64,000 nucleotides of DNA from Rapana venosa (GCA_028751875.1 CM054162.1:8575730-8639729); one strand, 5' to 3'; counted from the stretch's first letter, positions 44,298-54,094 are shown. Numbers and translations: made by a program. The notes: a model not told the origin generated them from the letters alone.

Positions 44298-45199
44298 GGT
44301 CTGAAAAAATTCCTAAGAGTAGATATAAGGACACCGAAGGAGCTATTGTATGGTGAGTTAAACACATATCCTCTATACTTAAACTCTTATGCATGATGTA
44401 TTAGTTTTTGTCTAAGGTTGACGCGTATGGAAGAACATAGGATACCACATAAAGCATATAAAATATTACTTTTTTTGGATCAGAGGGGACAACTAACATG
44501 GGTCACACAAGTAAGGACAATGCTAGACAGATATGGGTTTTCATTTGTTTGGAATCATCAAGGAGTAGAATCTATTTCTGTATTTATCAAAGTTTTCAGA
44601 CAAAGAGTTATAATTTGCAGATGGCAGGAATGGAAAAAAACCACAGTCAAACGGGCCTTCATTTCAATCATATGCTCTGTTTAAACACAATCGCTTAATG
44701 GAATCATACTTGAAAATAAATATGAATACATAATTTTGTTAGAAATGCTTTAACTAAATTTAGATGCGGAGTTTCATCTGTATTGTTACATTCAGAAAGA
44801 TTCAGTTAAACTTATGCAAGACAGTGGCTGTGTGTATTGTGTAGGTCTGAGCAGGAGGATGAAATTCATTTTAAAGTCTTATGTCCAGCATATGACGACT
44901 TTCGGGAAGAATATATTGCAGAAAAACATTACCTTGTGCATTTAGGTTACATCTTTTGTTGTTATCCTCCATTGAAACTACTGTAAGGAATCTGTCATTG
45001 CATATACATAAAGCCCTGACAAGACGCAATGTTGCCATAAGTTAAGATTTATTGTATATTGTTTGCATGAAAGTCATGAAGTCTTTTGTAAAATCAGTTG
45101 TCTTTTATTTTAATATAACGATATTGTACAGGTCCCTTCAGAATGGGCCAATGACCTTCCTGGATAAAACATCCGCATCCGCATTCGCATTCTTATTCG

Positions 45200-45200
<1 letters not shown>
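44298..45200 (+). mobile_element. LINE-B 3' segment, sense orientation
   Basis: Plus strand reads KKFLRVDIRTPKELLYGEL, TYPLYLNSYA, a stop, then HRIPHKAYKILLFLDQRG, LTWVTQVRTMLDRYGFSFVW and, further on, RNALTKFRCGVSS and CVLCRSEQEDEIHFKVLC. The last is a C-x2-C-x8-H-x4-C knuckle. It parallels FLGVPVRT, YPLYVNTYVACLRFW, RLPRKAYEMLLELDKCGK and CPCCKEKIEYEQHFIFKC at 56230-55640. A 3' UTR follows with gggccaatgaccttcctgg, ataaaa, and a hexanucleotide-like tail (cgcatccgcattcgcattc) ending near 45200. In-frame stops make it inactive. Confidence 0.8.
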
Positions 45201-45236
<36 letters not shown>

Positions 45237-45246
45237 CTTCTCATCG

Positions 45247-45278
<32 letters not shown>

Positions 45279-45405
45279 CTCTCCTCTTCTCTCCTCTCCC
45301 TCTCCCTCGTACTCTCCCTCTCCTTCTCTCTCTCCTCTCTCACTCTCCCTCCCTACCCTCTCTCTCTCTCCTTCTCTCTCTCTCTTACTCACTCTCCCCC
45401 CCCCC
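45200..45405. repeat. CT-rich microsatellite
   Basis: Imperfect (CT)n directly after the LINE-B tail. Confidence 0.9.
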
Positions 45406-45604
45406 CCGCCCCCGGTTTACACACCCATCTTAACAGTAACGGGGGAGGGGGGTGGGGGAGGAAGTCAGTGACTCCAGTACAAAAGTACAACACTCTTAGT
45501 AATGTAAGACAGGTGTGTGGTTTCTGTCCCTAACTAGCTAACAACTGGTCCCCACCGTACAAGCCAGATGAGCAAGAACACATGCCCCTGGAGGGAGGGA
45601 GGGC
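45406..45604. other. Single-copy stretch
   Basis: A C-run near 45397-45407 and a G-rich patch near 45440-45460; nothing else recognised. Confidence 0.4.
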
Positions 45605-45690
45605 CTTCAGCGCACGGCAGCATTTGTCATTTGTCAGGGCCTCAGGAGTTGCTGTCTGTTTGAGCTATCAACGACGACGAAGAAGAAATC
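45605..45690 (+). mobile_element. SINE-3 3' fragment
   Basis: gcgcacggcagcatttgtca, ttgctgtctgtttgagc and cgacgacgaagaagaa match the end of SINE-3. Short and diverged. Confidence 0.5.
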
Positions 45691-45799
45691 CAAGCCAGAG
45701 CACTCACTACACACTCAAAGTCAGGAAGGAAGCTGACGGAACTATGGGTCATATGATTGTATCGGGGTGTTATGTTCTCCAGCATTGCAGTGTGATGAC

Positions 45800-46690
45800 A
45801 CTTGCTACTTCTTCTTCTTCTTTTTCTTTCTTCTTCCCCTTCTTCTTCTTCTCTTCTTCTTCTTCTTCTTCTCTCTTTCTCTTCCTTTCTTCTTCTTCTC
45901 TCTTCCTTCCTCTCTTCTTTGCATTCTTCTTCTTTTTCTTCGCAATTCTTCTTCTTTTTGAATTCTTCTTCTTTGCAATTCTTCTTCTTCACCTTCTTCT
46001 TCTTCTTCTTCTTCTTCTTCTTCTTCTTCTTCTTCTTCTTCTTCTTCTTCTTCTTCTTCTTCTTCTTCTTCATCGTAATTCTTCTTCTTCTTCTTCTTTG
46101 TTGCATTCTTCTTCTTCTTCTTCTTCTGCTTCTTCTTCTTCTTCTTCTTCTTCTTCTTCTTCTTCTTCTTCTTTCTATTTTCTTCTTCTTCTTCTTCTTC
46201 TTCTTCTTCTTCTTCTTCTTCTTCTTCTTCTTCTTCTTCTTCTTCTCTTCTTCTTCTTCGCAATTCTTCTTCTTCTTGCATTCTTCGCATTCTTCTTCTT
46301 CTTCATTCTTCTTCTTCTTCTTCTTCTTCTTCTTCTTCTTCTTCTTCTTCTTCTCTTCTTCTTCTTCGCATTCTTCTTCTTCTTCTTCTTCTTTGTTGCA
46401 TTCTTCTTCTCTTCTTCGTCGTCGTCGTCGTCGTCGTCGTCGTTGCATTTGTCATCCTCGCAATTCTTTTTCTTCGCAATGTGACCTCTTCTTCACAATT
46501 CTTCTTCTTTGCATTCTTCTTCTTTTTCTTCACATTCTTCTTTTTCTCTCTTCTTCTTCTTCTTCTTCTTCTTCTTCTTCTTCTTCTTCTTCTTCTTCTT
46601 CTTCTCTTTCCTAACCTTTCTTTGCATTCTTCTTCTTCTTCTTCTTCTTCTTCTTCTTCTTCTTCTTCTTCGTCGTCGTCGTCGTCGTCC
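45800..46690. repeat. Giant interrupted TTC array (SINE-3 tail, antisense)
   Basis: About 890 bp of (TTC)n broken by gcaattc/gcattc units, ending in (TCG)n and the antisense SINE-3 3' end at 46690. The Phe/Ser/Leu frame of 300 codons is compositional. Confidence 0.9.
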
Positions 46691-46970
46691 TCGTCAAACG
46701 CTCAGACAGCAACTATAGCTGTCCTTCTTACGAGCGAAAATGGGTTGTGCTGCCGTTAAGCACCTGACAAGTCATGCCTAGCGCGTCCGATTTCGGTTTG
46801 GGATAGATAGAATTCTGATCTGTTAATTCTTTATAGAAATAGGGAGGACAAATGAACAAAGATGTAACAGAAGAAAAAAAAGTAGAAACAGAGGGTTAGG
46901 AAAGTGGGCATTCCTAGCACATCATTTCCAGAAGGTGGGAATGCTATTCATGAGAACAGACCCCCGGCAT
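46690..46970 (-). mobile_element. SINE-3 copy with expanded GAA tail
   Basis: Minus order: ttctggaaatgatgtgctag, ccctctgtttc, tttgttcatttgtcctccc, gcatgacttgtcaggtgc, ttaacggcagcacaac and gctgtctgagcgtttgacga, then the (GAC)n/(GAA)n tail to the left. Confidence 0.8.
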
Positions 46971-47204
46971 TCATCCCCATGAAGGTAAACTTGGTACCTT
47001 CATTAGCTGGACTCTGGAGAAGTTAGCTGAGGTCTCCGAGGTTCGGGGTTGAAAGTAGGTTTTACAGAACCGGAACGAAACCGTGATTACCGGAAAAACA
47101 TTGAGAAAATACATTCCTATGTTACGATTTGACTCCCAAACTAAGAAGACAAACACAATTGCAGACGTCACCTCACCTACTCTTATTACTTGCTATGGGT
47201 TGCA
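46971..47204. other. Single-copy stretch
   Basis: Nothing recognised. Confidence 0.4.
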
Positions 47205-47312
47205 TGACTGTGTAAGAATGAGTTGAGTGCAAGCGCTTTGATTTGTCTATGCAAGATACAGCGCTATATAAATTCCATTTATTATTATTATTATTATTAT
47301 TTATTATTACTC
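47205..47312 (+). mobile_element. LINE-D 3' end, isolated
   Basis: gagtgcaagcgctttgattt, caagatacagcgctatata, aattcc and (ATT)n. Identical architecture to the other LINE-D ends. Confidence 0.7.
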
Positions 47313-47339
47313 CGTAGTCTTCTGCACCATGGGGCCACT

Positions 47340-47460
47340 AGTGAAGAATGGGGCCGGGAGAAAAATTTCGAGTCCAAACGGGGATCACACCACCGCACAC
47401 TTCCGACCCGGACTTTTTCGCTTTCTAGGCAGGCGCGTTACCTCTAGACCACCTCCACTT
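47340..47460 (-). mobile_element. SINE-4 head (tRNA-like)
   Basis: Minus: ggaggtggtctagaggtaac, gcgcctgcctagaaagcg, gtccgggtcggaagtgtg and gactcgaaattt. tRNA-like A box tggtctagagg; B box weak. Confidence 0.55.
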
Positions 47461-47494
47461 AGAAAACTCCTGACCAAAACAACCAACATTAGAG

Positions 47495-47735
47495 AAAGGG
47501 ACAGAGACAGAAACAAAAACAGAGAGAGACAGAGAGAAGAGACAGAGAGAGAGAGAGACAGACAGAGACAGAGAGACAGACAGAGAGAGACAGAGACAGA
47601 GAGGGACAGTGAGAGAGAGACAGAGACATAGAAAGACAGAGACAGAGAGAGACAGTGAGAGAGAGAGAGACAGAGACACACAAAGAGAGACAGAGCAGAC
47701 AGAGACACACAGAGAGACAGAGACAGAGAGATTGC
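47495..47735. repeat. GACAGA-type microsatellite
   Basis: Imperfect (GACAGA)n/(GA)n. Confidence 0.9.
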
Positions 47736-48214
47736 GATGATTAATCTGTGTTAGGCAAATAAGAACGAGAGTCAGAATACTACAGTAAAACATCATATAT
47801 CTTCTTTTAGTGCTACTAAACCTACCCCCCTCCCCCCCTGCCCACCCCCCACCCCACCCCCGCGCCGATTCATCAAAGAACTAGCTTGTCTCACTACTGT
47901 GAACAATGGTGTATAAATACACCGCCAACTTACCCATAATCTTCCTCTGCTACAGGAGAGAAAGCTCTAAACAAGCAAACAAACAAACATAGCCAAGAGG
48001 AACCAGAATACGCTTGCTTCTTTTCTTTTTTGTGTTTTTTTGGTTTGGGAGGGGTGGGGGGGGGGGGGGTGAAGGGTCTTTTCTTCTTCACATCAATGTT
48101 AGACACAGAAGGTGGAGGTGGGTGTAGGTGAAGTGAGAGATAAAGAGAGATAAAGATAAAGAGAGAAAGAGAAAGAGGGGGGAGAAAGGGAGAAAGCCAG
48201 AGAGAGAGAGAGAG
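47736..48214. other. Mixed sequence with C-, G- and GA-runs
   Basis: C-rich run at 47825-47860, G-run at 48056-48069 and GA repeats at 48140-48225. No gene. Confidence 0.5.
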
Positions 48215-48227
48215 AGAGAGAGAGGAG

Positions 48228-48300
48228 AAGTCAAAGTCTTTCATTTCGAGGATAATGAATAAGCTCTTCTGTGGGTTTTTTTTACATCCAGTCCTACCCC
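48228..48300 (-). repeat. Hairpin tail module, antisense
   Basis: Minus: ggactggatgt, gagcttattcattatcctcg, aaatgaaagactttgac. End of a SINE-1-type or related element. Confidence 0.55.
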
Positions 48301-48312
48301 CTTGCCTTAACC

Positions 48313-48990
48313 TTAATTCTCTCTGTACCAGGAGGCACACAAGGCTCGAACATCATTTCTCCACTGGTTCCGGTCTGCAGCTGTGCGTCGTGCAGCGTTC
48401 CACGTGCTCCAGCCTGCGCCGTTCCGCTCTACTTCTACCATTCGTCGCCATGTTGTTTTTGGGCGTCCCCTTTTCCTTCTCCCTTCAGGTGTCCATCCGA
48501 GGGCAACAGCACAGTCGTCACTCCTGTCCTTTCTTAAGGACATGTCCGATCCAGTTCTCCTGTCCATCTACACTCGCTGATTCCGAGAATGTGCAGTTGG
48601 TATCCTGCCATCTCTCTCGCGATCTGTGCTGCTGCACCTCCTCTGTACATTGTTCTTACATTCCAATGTCCGATGTTAAGGGTAGTTTTGGGGCTTGCAA
48701 AGGACCATGTCGGACGGTGAGCTTCCCGCAGGCTTTCACCCATCGTCGTCATGATGCCAGTGCCGGTGATCCCCGCTCCCCCCCCAGGGCTTGATTCGAA
48801 GTGATGCTCATAGTTTTCTGTGTCTTGCGTTGTTTTCCGGGAGTAGGTAGTTGGCCTTCTGCCCAAACCCCCATACTTGGAGGGTCAGGGTTTTCTGTCA
48901 GAGTGGCTTTCCCTGAGACTGCGTTGGTCCACGGTGCAATCCGCCACCCGGGAGACGCGCCTCTACGCCGTGCAGTCCCAGCGCGAGATT
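48313..48990 (-). mobile_element. LINE-A with large internal deletion (endonuclease start joined to C-terminus)
   Basis: Minus strand from 48990. A leader precedes TLNIGHWNVRTMYRGGAAAQ and IAREMAGYQLHILGISECRW, the first two motifs of the EEP endonuclease with the metal-binding Asn and Glu. Within a few codons of RWTG the sequence becomes DRTCP or, in the next frame, WIGHVL. It then continues in a third frame as SLRKDRSDDCAVALG, EGRRKRGRPKTTWRR and NQWRNDVRALC, stopping near 48313. That is the C-terminal region of the same LINE. About 2.3 kb covering most of the endonuclease, the linker and the whole polymerase are absent compared with 7159-10180. A one-base A insertion follows the join. The joined pieces are well preserved, so the deletion may have been present before insertion. 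Confidence 0.85.
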
Positions 48991-48995
48991 CCTAG

Positions 48996-49052
<57 letters not shown>
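48996..49052. repeat. Run of 57 C
   Basis: Uninterrupted C homopolymer immediately beside the 5' end of the deleted LINE-A. Length is likely approximate because of sequencing limits. Confidence 0.9.
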
Positions 49053-49179
49053 TTCCCATATCGGGATAACATCAATATAGAAAAAAGGCCAATTAAGAGT
49101 GAGAGAAAGATAAAGAGATATAAAACAGATAGACAGATAGATCAATTCATATCAAATCAAACCAAATTCTGTTATTTGA

Positions 49180-49181
49180 AG

Positions 49182-49215
<34 letters not shown>

Positions 49216-49275
49216 GAGAGAAGAAGGGGAGAGAGAGGAGAGAGAGAGGAGATAAACAGACAGACAGAGAGATCA
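49180..49275. repeat. GA microsatellite
   Basis: Imperfect (GA)n. Confidence 0.9.
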
Positions 49276-49284
49276 AATCAAATC

Positions 49285-49385
49285 AAATGAAATCAAGTCA
49301 AATTCTTTTATTTCGAGAATATCAAATAATCACTCCTGTGCGTATTCTTTTTACAACCAGTGCCCGCCCATATCAGGGATAACAC
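49285..49385 (-). repeat. Hairpin tail module, antisense
   Basis: Minus: cctgatatgggcgggcactg, gttgtaaaaagaatacgcac, aggagtgatt and ctcgaaataaaagaatttg. Diverged relative of the 43450-43592 module. Confidence 0.6.
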
Positions 49386-49685
49386 CGTGATAACAACAAC
49401 AACAACAACATTGGCCGTGATTGAAAGCAGTAGGCAATACTAAGCAATACAAATCAAAACAGAACAACGCACGCACAGCAATACACTGTATGCAGTACAC
49501 TGCCATACAAAACGCAAGACACTACAACACAATGAAACACAACAAAATTCAACATAATTATAGCACAGCATTGTGCAGTGCATTGCAGTATACACCGATA
49601 CAAGCTCGACTTCCAAACAACTGTTTTCAAGTACCCCGCTATGTGGGCAGCCGTACTATATTCTGAGTTTTTTCCCCTCTTTAAA
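49386..49685. other. ACA-rich single-copy stretch
   Basis: Short AAC repeat near 49396-49412, then sequence rich in imperfect acaatgca-like motifs, similar in texture to 53915-54000. No gene. Confidence 0.4.
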
Positions 49686-49689
49686 TTCT

Positions 49690-49992
49690 TCCTCTTCATC
49701 ATCGAACGCTCAGACAACAACTATTGTTGTCTGTCATATGAGCGAAAATGCGTCGCGCTGCCGTTAAGCGCCTGACAAGTCAGGCCCAGCGCATCCGACT
49801 TCGGGAAAATTTGTTATCTTTTAAGTCTTTCTCGGAGGGCAAAAAAGGCAGGAGAATGGACTAAGTAGGCCAGAAAGAGACAACGAAAAAAGTGACAGGA
49901 GAAGAAAAGGAATGAAGTAGAAATAAAGAGAGGGATAGAAAAGAGGAAATTTCCAGCACAGAGTTTCCAGAATGTGGGAATGCTATTTATAC
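49690..49992 (-). mobile_element. SINE-3 copy, 5'-truncated
   Basis: Minus: ccacattctggaaactctgt, ctctctttatttctac, ctcctgtcac, gcctgacttgtcaggcgc, ttaacggcagcgcgacgc and gttgtctgagcgttcga. The short GAA-like tail shows that not every copy has an expanded tail. Confidence 0.8.
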
Positions 49993-50049
49993 TGACCGGC
50001 CCCCAGCGTGTGTGTATACATTTGAACTTGAAAACAAAATCCTATGAAT

Positions 50050-50145
50050 TGTAACTGGCTGCATGTGAATGAGTAGGATGAATGAAAGCGCTTTGATTTG
50101 TTTTGTTGCAAGATATAGCGCTATATAAATTCCATGTATTTTTTA

Positions 50146-50194
<49 letters not shown>
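50050..50194 (+). mobile_element. LINE-D 3' end, isolated, long ATT tail
   Basis: gaaagcgctttgatttgttt, caagatatagcgctatata, aattcc, then (ATT)n to 50194. Confidence 0.7.
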
Positions 50195-50195
<1 letters not shown>

Positions 50196-50329
50196 CAAAG
50201 AGAGTTCAAATCCCGAAGCTTTATATTGCTCCTGTCATTGCTCGGTTTGCCATGGGCCCCGTGGTAAAGCCATGCTTTGCATTGCCAGAGGTAAGCTTCA
50301 GTCTATAATTATTAGCCAGGATCAAAAAA
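50195..50329. other. Short single-copy stretch
   Basis: Nothing recognised; possibly upstream LINE-A sequence. Confidence 0.35.
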
Positions 50330-50502
50330 GTTGTTAGTGATTCATGTTAAAGACTTTGTGCGTTCCCTGATCATGTCCGTATTGTTTGTACGCCTGTGAA
50401 ACGTGATCCATAACAGCAAACATTGAAAGAAGGATACAGGCAACGGCGATGAGACACTTTCGCAAACTCCTTGGTATCTCATACAGAGATCACATCACTA
50501 AT
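50330..50502 (+). mobile_element. LINE-A thumb fragment, left of inserted SINE-1
   Basis: Plus strand reads DFVRSLIMSVL in one frame, then in the next LYACET, a TGA where the family has Trp, and SITANIERRIQATAM, RHFRKLLGISYRDHITN. This is the conserved L-x-x-C-E-T-W ... R-R-x-L-G-I-S-Y-R-D-H segment of RTE/SR2-type LINEs. It is interrupted at 50502 and resumes at 50956. Confidence 0.8.
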
Positions 50503-50845
50503 GGGCGGACGGGATAGCCTAGTGGTCAGAACATTGCGCTCGCAATCTGACGACTCGGGTTCGATTCCCGTTCAAGGGGATATTTTCCCCTGGAGTTAAC
50601 ATCAGTACAGACTCCACGTTCCCCCAAAGTCCTTACAATGAAACAATAAACCAGGCTCCGTGTGCAAACGCATGCAGAACATCTTGCGCACACGTTAACT
50701 CCTGTTCCGCTTTTCGTAAGAGTAGGCCATTTTGTATGCCGGTGGGAACAGATGACAGAATTCACAAATCCGAATACACACGGGGACTGGATTTTAAAAA
50801 GCACATGAGTGCTTATTCCATTATCCTCGATATAAAAGAAAGAAT
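50503..50845 (+). mobile_element. SINE-1, full-length, inserted in LINE-A
   Basis: gggcggacgggatagcctag (A box), B box cgggttcgattccc, palindrome ggggatattttcccc, acatcagtacagactcc, cgcacacgttaactcc, ttttcgtaagagtaggcc, tgccggtgggaacag, ggggactgga, the hairpin agcacatgagtgct, then cgatataaaagaa. Its tail continues as an ATA/GAT repeat. LINE-A sequence lies on both sides. Confidence 0.9.
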
Positions 50846-50847
50846 AG

Positions 50848-50878
<31 letters not shown>

Positions 50879-50955
50879 TGATAATAATAATAATAATGAT
50901 GATGATGATGATGATAATAACAATAATGATAATAATAACAATAATGATAATAAAT
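50846..50955. repeat. AAT/GAT microsatellite (SINE-1 tail)
   Basis: (AAT)n and (GAT)n directly following the SINE-1 end. Confidence 0.9.
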
Positions 50956-51030
50956 AATCATGAGGAAGTGAAAACCAGACTTGAAAACGCCATCGGACCA
51001 CAGTTGCTTCTTTCCCCTTGATGTTTGGCA
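50956..51030 (+). mobile_element. LINE-A fragment, right of inserted SINE-1
   Basis: Reads NHEEVKTRLENAIGPQLLLSP then a stop. This is the direct continuation of ISYRDHITN at 50502 in the family (T-N-x-x-V-x-x-x-I-x-x-A-I-G-P). The same frame is resumed if the SINE and its tail are removed. Confidence 0.75.
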
Positions 51031-51295
51031 CAGCAGCAAAGGATCAATAAATAGATAAATAAATTAATAATATTTTAAAATATATAAAAAAATACGCATA
51101 TAAACTAAATGAATTTTTTTAAAACATTAACAAACACGTAAACAAACACACACACAAAACAAAAAAGATAAGTAACAGATCGCTTAGACGTTGTTGGGTT
51201 TTTAATTTCTCAACGTCATGTTTTGATTGATTGCTACCACATCTATTACACGCTCTCTCTGTCCAGAAGGTAAACAGGAGTATGTTTATTTTGCA
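51031..51295. other. A/T-rich stretch, nothing recognised
   Basis: No gene. Confidence 0.4.
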
Positions 51296-51299
51296 CGAA

Positions 51300-51390
51300 G
51301 AGACACAGAGACAGAGACAGACATACAGACATACAGACAGACAGACAGACATAAAGACAAGCAGACACACATACATGGAGAAAGATACAC

Positions 51391-51478
<88 letters not shown>

Positions 51479-51540
51479 ACCTAATATCACTAAGAGTGAA
51501 CAGACGTAAAATCGAACCCACACACACACACACACACACA

Positions 51541-51588
<48 letters not shown>

Positions 51589-51605
51589 CACACACACACA
51601 ACATA
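51300..51605. repeat. GACA, AC and GCAC microsatellites
   Basis: GACA-type, (AC)n, a short ctaatatcactaagagtg and gacgtaaaatcgaac piece near 51483-51520 (relative of the 35766 unit), then AC with (GCAC)n. Confidence 0.9.
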
Positions 51606-51674
51606 CAGAGCATGAGAGAGAGAGACAGAGACAGACAAAGGCAGACAAAGAGACAGAGACACGCACACAAAGAT

Positions 51675-51735
51675 CGGAACTCAGAACTCAGAAATTTGAT
51701 GTAGCCTACGTCGGCCTTGGGCCAGAATACAGAAT
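51675..51735 (-). repeat. LINE 3' end with GAGTTC tail
   Basis: Minus: ttctggcccaaggccgacg, ctacatcaaatttctgagt, tctgagttcc. Same kind of end (a GGCC..GGCC stem and a hexamer tail) as 54470-54540 and 63165-63225. Confidence 0.5.
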
Positions 51736-52064
51736 AATGGTTGATGAAGAAAATGCTCCAAATGTCCCACAGTGGGAACAACTCCCAAAGAAAATACATC
51801 ACCATTATCAAGTTCAATTTCTCTGAGAGAGAAACAAAATCATGAACACAATGCACACCATACCAATACATGGTAGAACATTAGCATCAAGCCAAAATCA
51901 TAATAATTATCATTCAAAGGATACCTTCCTTATGTCTGCTGGGAAAAAGTCAATAATTATACACATGGCTACTTAAAATTTAACAAAATGATAACTGTTG
52001 TCTTTGTTTATGCATAGTATACCTACTTAAATTCATAACAAAACGATTATCTTCGTTTGTGATG

Positions 52065-52066
<2 letters not shown>
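51736..52066. other. A/T-rich stretch, no gene recognised
   Basis: Possibly the body of the LINE end to its left; no motif readable. Confidence 0.35.
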
Positions 52067-52122
<56 letters not shown>

Positions 52123-52375
52123 GAGAGAGATGAGAGAGAGAGAAGAGAGAGAGAGAGAGGAGAGAGAGAGAAAGAGAGAGAGAGAGTTTTCGTCTTAGAA
52201 AGCTAAATAACACTATGTCTGGACTGAAAATATTCAGTTTGCGCTCTCTGTCTCTGTCTCTCTAAGTCTCTGTCTGTCTGTCACTGTTTCCTGTTTCTGT
52301 CTCTGTCCTGTCTCTCTCTTTTTCTCTGTCTCTCTGTCTCTGTATCTGTCTCTCTCTCAATTTCTCTCTTTCTTG
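52067..52375. repeat. GA and CT microsatellites
   Basis: (GA)n 52067-52186 and CTGT/CT repeats 52240-52375. Confidence 0.9.
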
Positions 52376-52754
52376 TTATTTATTCATTTCTAGCTAAATT
52401 TCGTTCCTCTCATTTATTAATAATCAGATTTGTATAAGTCCTTTCTGTCTTTCAAGTTGATATTTATTTATTCTTTATTTATATTCATTTTGATTTTTCT
52501 CTAAAGTCTTTTACAGGAGTCTGCTCATTTAACTGAACTTGACCGCATTCTGTTTCTTTGGCAATCATTTATTTCCTTTCACGTATTACATTTGTATGCA
52601 ACGTTTTGGCATTTTGTTTTGTTTTACATTATCTGATTTATTGTTGTTGTTGTTGTTGCTCTTTTATTACTATCAATTCGCTATCTAACTTCATCTCCCA
52701 TTGTTGGATTTTTTCTTTCAGTTTCCTTTATCTCAAGTTGGTTTTAATTGTCTT
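52376..52754. other. T-rich stretch, nothing recognised
   Basis: Short GTT repeat near 52638-52658. No gene. Confidence 0.4.
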
Positions 52755-52875
52755 TTCTTCTTCGTCGTCGAACGCTCTAAGAGAAATTATGGTTGTCTGT
52801 CATATGAGTGAACATGCGTTGTGCTGCCGTTAAGCGCCTGACAAGTAAAGCCCAGCGCATCCGACTTCGACATAA
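52755..52875 (-). mobile_element. SINE-3 3' fragment
   Basis: Minus: gtcggatgcgctgggcttta, cttgtcaggcgcttaacggc, agcacaacgc, gttcgacgacgaagaa. The body is absent. Confidence 0.75.
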
Positions 52876-52998
52876 TTGTCTTTTTATCGTTAAAATATGT
52901 ATCACACTCAAAAAATCTACGGATTTATCATGCACTTTATTTTTTGTAAAGATCTAATTAAATTATTTGTGCTTTTTTCAATGTCACCCCACCTCACC

Positions 52999-53190
52999 TC
53001 AGCTATCCCGTATTCCCGAGGACCGTGGGGGAACCACTAAAGATTTTGCAACTAGCTTCCTCCACTCCCCGTGGTTCTCTGCTTTCTGTAGCAGTTCGTT
53101 CCGCTCAAGGCCAGTCAGTCCACTCTCTGATGTTGTCTTCCCATCGTTTTCTCTGTCTGCCTCTTCGTCTACCTCCTTGTACTTTTCCCT
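52999..53190 (-). pseudogene. LINE-A-type C-terminal fragment
   Basis: Minus strand reads EDNIREWT in one frame and, continuing in another, GLERNELLQKAENHGEWRKL, VAKSLVVPPRSS and a stop near 52999. The W-T-G-L, A-E-N-R-x-x-W-R-K-L, V-V-P order is that of RTE/SR2-type LINE C-termini. The subfamily differs from 14153-14500 and 48313-48570. Upstream motifs are absent, and a SINE-1 begins about 90 bp away. Confidence 0.75.
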
Positions 53191-53280
53191 GTAGGACAGT
53201 CTTGGCCAGTTCAGATTTTCTTTTAGTCTTGGCAGCATTGCTTGAGTTTTTGTGTTTGTAAAGACCAAAAATAACATATG

Positions 53281-53625
53281 GGGCGGGATAGCTTAGTGGT
53301 TAGATCACAGCGCCCGTGATCTGAAAACTCGGGTTCGAATCGCAACCAGACATACTGTTCGAGGGTATGTTCCCCTGAGGCTAACATCAGTACCGACTCC
53401 ACTCATGCAAGTGCTACAGATGAGACTATAAACCGTGTGTGAACGCACGCGGAACATTTTGCGCACACGTCAAAACCCGTTCCACTTTTCGTAACAGTAC
53501 GCCATTGTGTTCCGGTGGGAACGGATAACAAAGTTTACAAGACTGCATACACACGCGGTCTGGATGTAAAAACAAAAGTACATGAGTGCTTATTCCATTA
53601 TCCTCGAAATACAAAAGATAATACA
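53281..53625 (+). mobile_element. SINE-1, full-length
   Basis: gggcgggatagcttagtggt (A box), B box cgggttcgaatcgc at about 53330, then ggtatgttcccctgaggct, acatcagtaccgactccact, gagactataaaccg, gcgcacacgtcaaaacccg, gtgttccggtgggaacgg, gcggtctggatgt, catgagtgct and the tail. The palindrome is changed to gagggtatgttcccc. A SINE-2 3' piece follows directly. Confidence 0.85.
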
Positions 53626-53795
53626 ATGAATGGGCTATTACATGCCAGCTGGAATATTTGACAATGCCCTGAAAATGGAATGCGGCTATCTTAAGTGGTG
53701 GGAACAAACGGTCGCATACGGAAAAATATCACCGATAGTGAAACTCGGAGCTCTAGCCGAGGAACGAAAAAAAAATCCCAACAAAATTGCTGGGA
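53626..53795 (+). mobile_element. SINE-2 3' part
   Basis: atgccagctggaatatttga, aatggaatgcggctatctt, gtgggaacaaacggtcgcat, aactcggagctctagccgag. Matches 38495-38600; head and centre absent. Confidence 0.65.
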
Positions 53796-53997
53796 AATCC
53801 GATGCTTTGCTGACAGAACGGGGAGCGCTACCCTTGAGACAAAGGGTTCCCCTGGGATACAGACACAGACCCATGGGAAATGTCATGAAAAGAAATCTGT
53901 CCGAACTATGACTTGCAAGCACTACAGCACATTACAGCGTAATGTGGTACAATGCGATATATATATCACAACACAGTGCATTGCAATGCATTACAGT

Positions 53998-54000
<3 letters not shown>
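53796..54000. other. Single-copy stretch
   Basis: Nothing recognised. Confidence 0.35.
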
Positions 54001-54033
<33 letters not shown>

Positions 54034-54034
54034 C

Positions 54035-54082
<48 letters not shown>

Positions 54083-54094
54083 GATAGATGGATG

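Noticed and set aside
45582..46484. 300-codon frame rich in Phe, Ser and Leu, with mirror frames rich in Glu, Lys and Arg
   Set aside because: Translation of a TTC array that is the tail of an antisense SINE-3.
50503..50580. Functional tRNA genes at the A/B-box heads (also 27815-27890, 30285-30360, 53281-53345)
   Set aside because: Acceptor and anticodon stems do not form and each head continues into a repeated SINE body.
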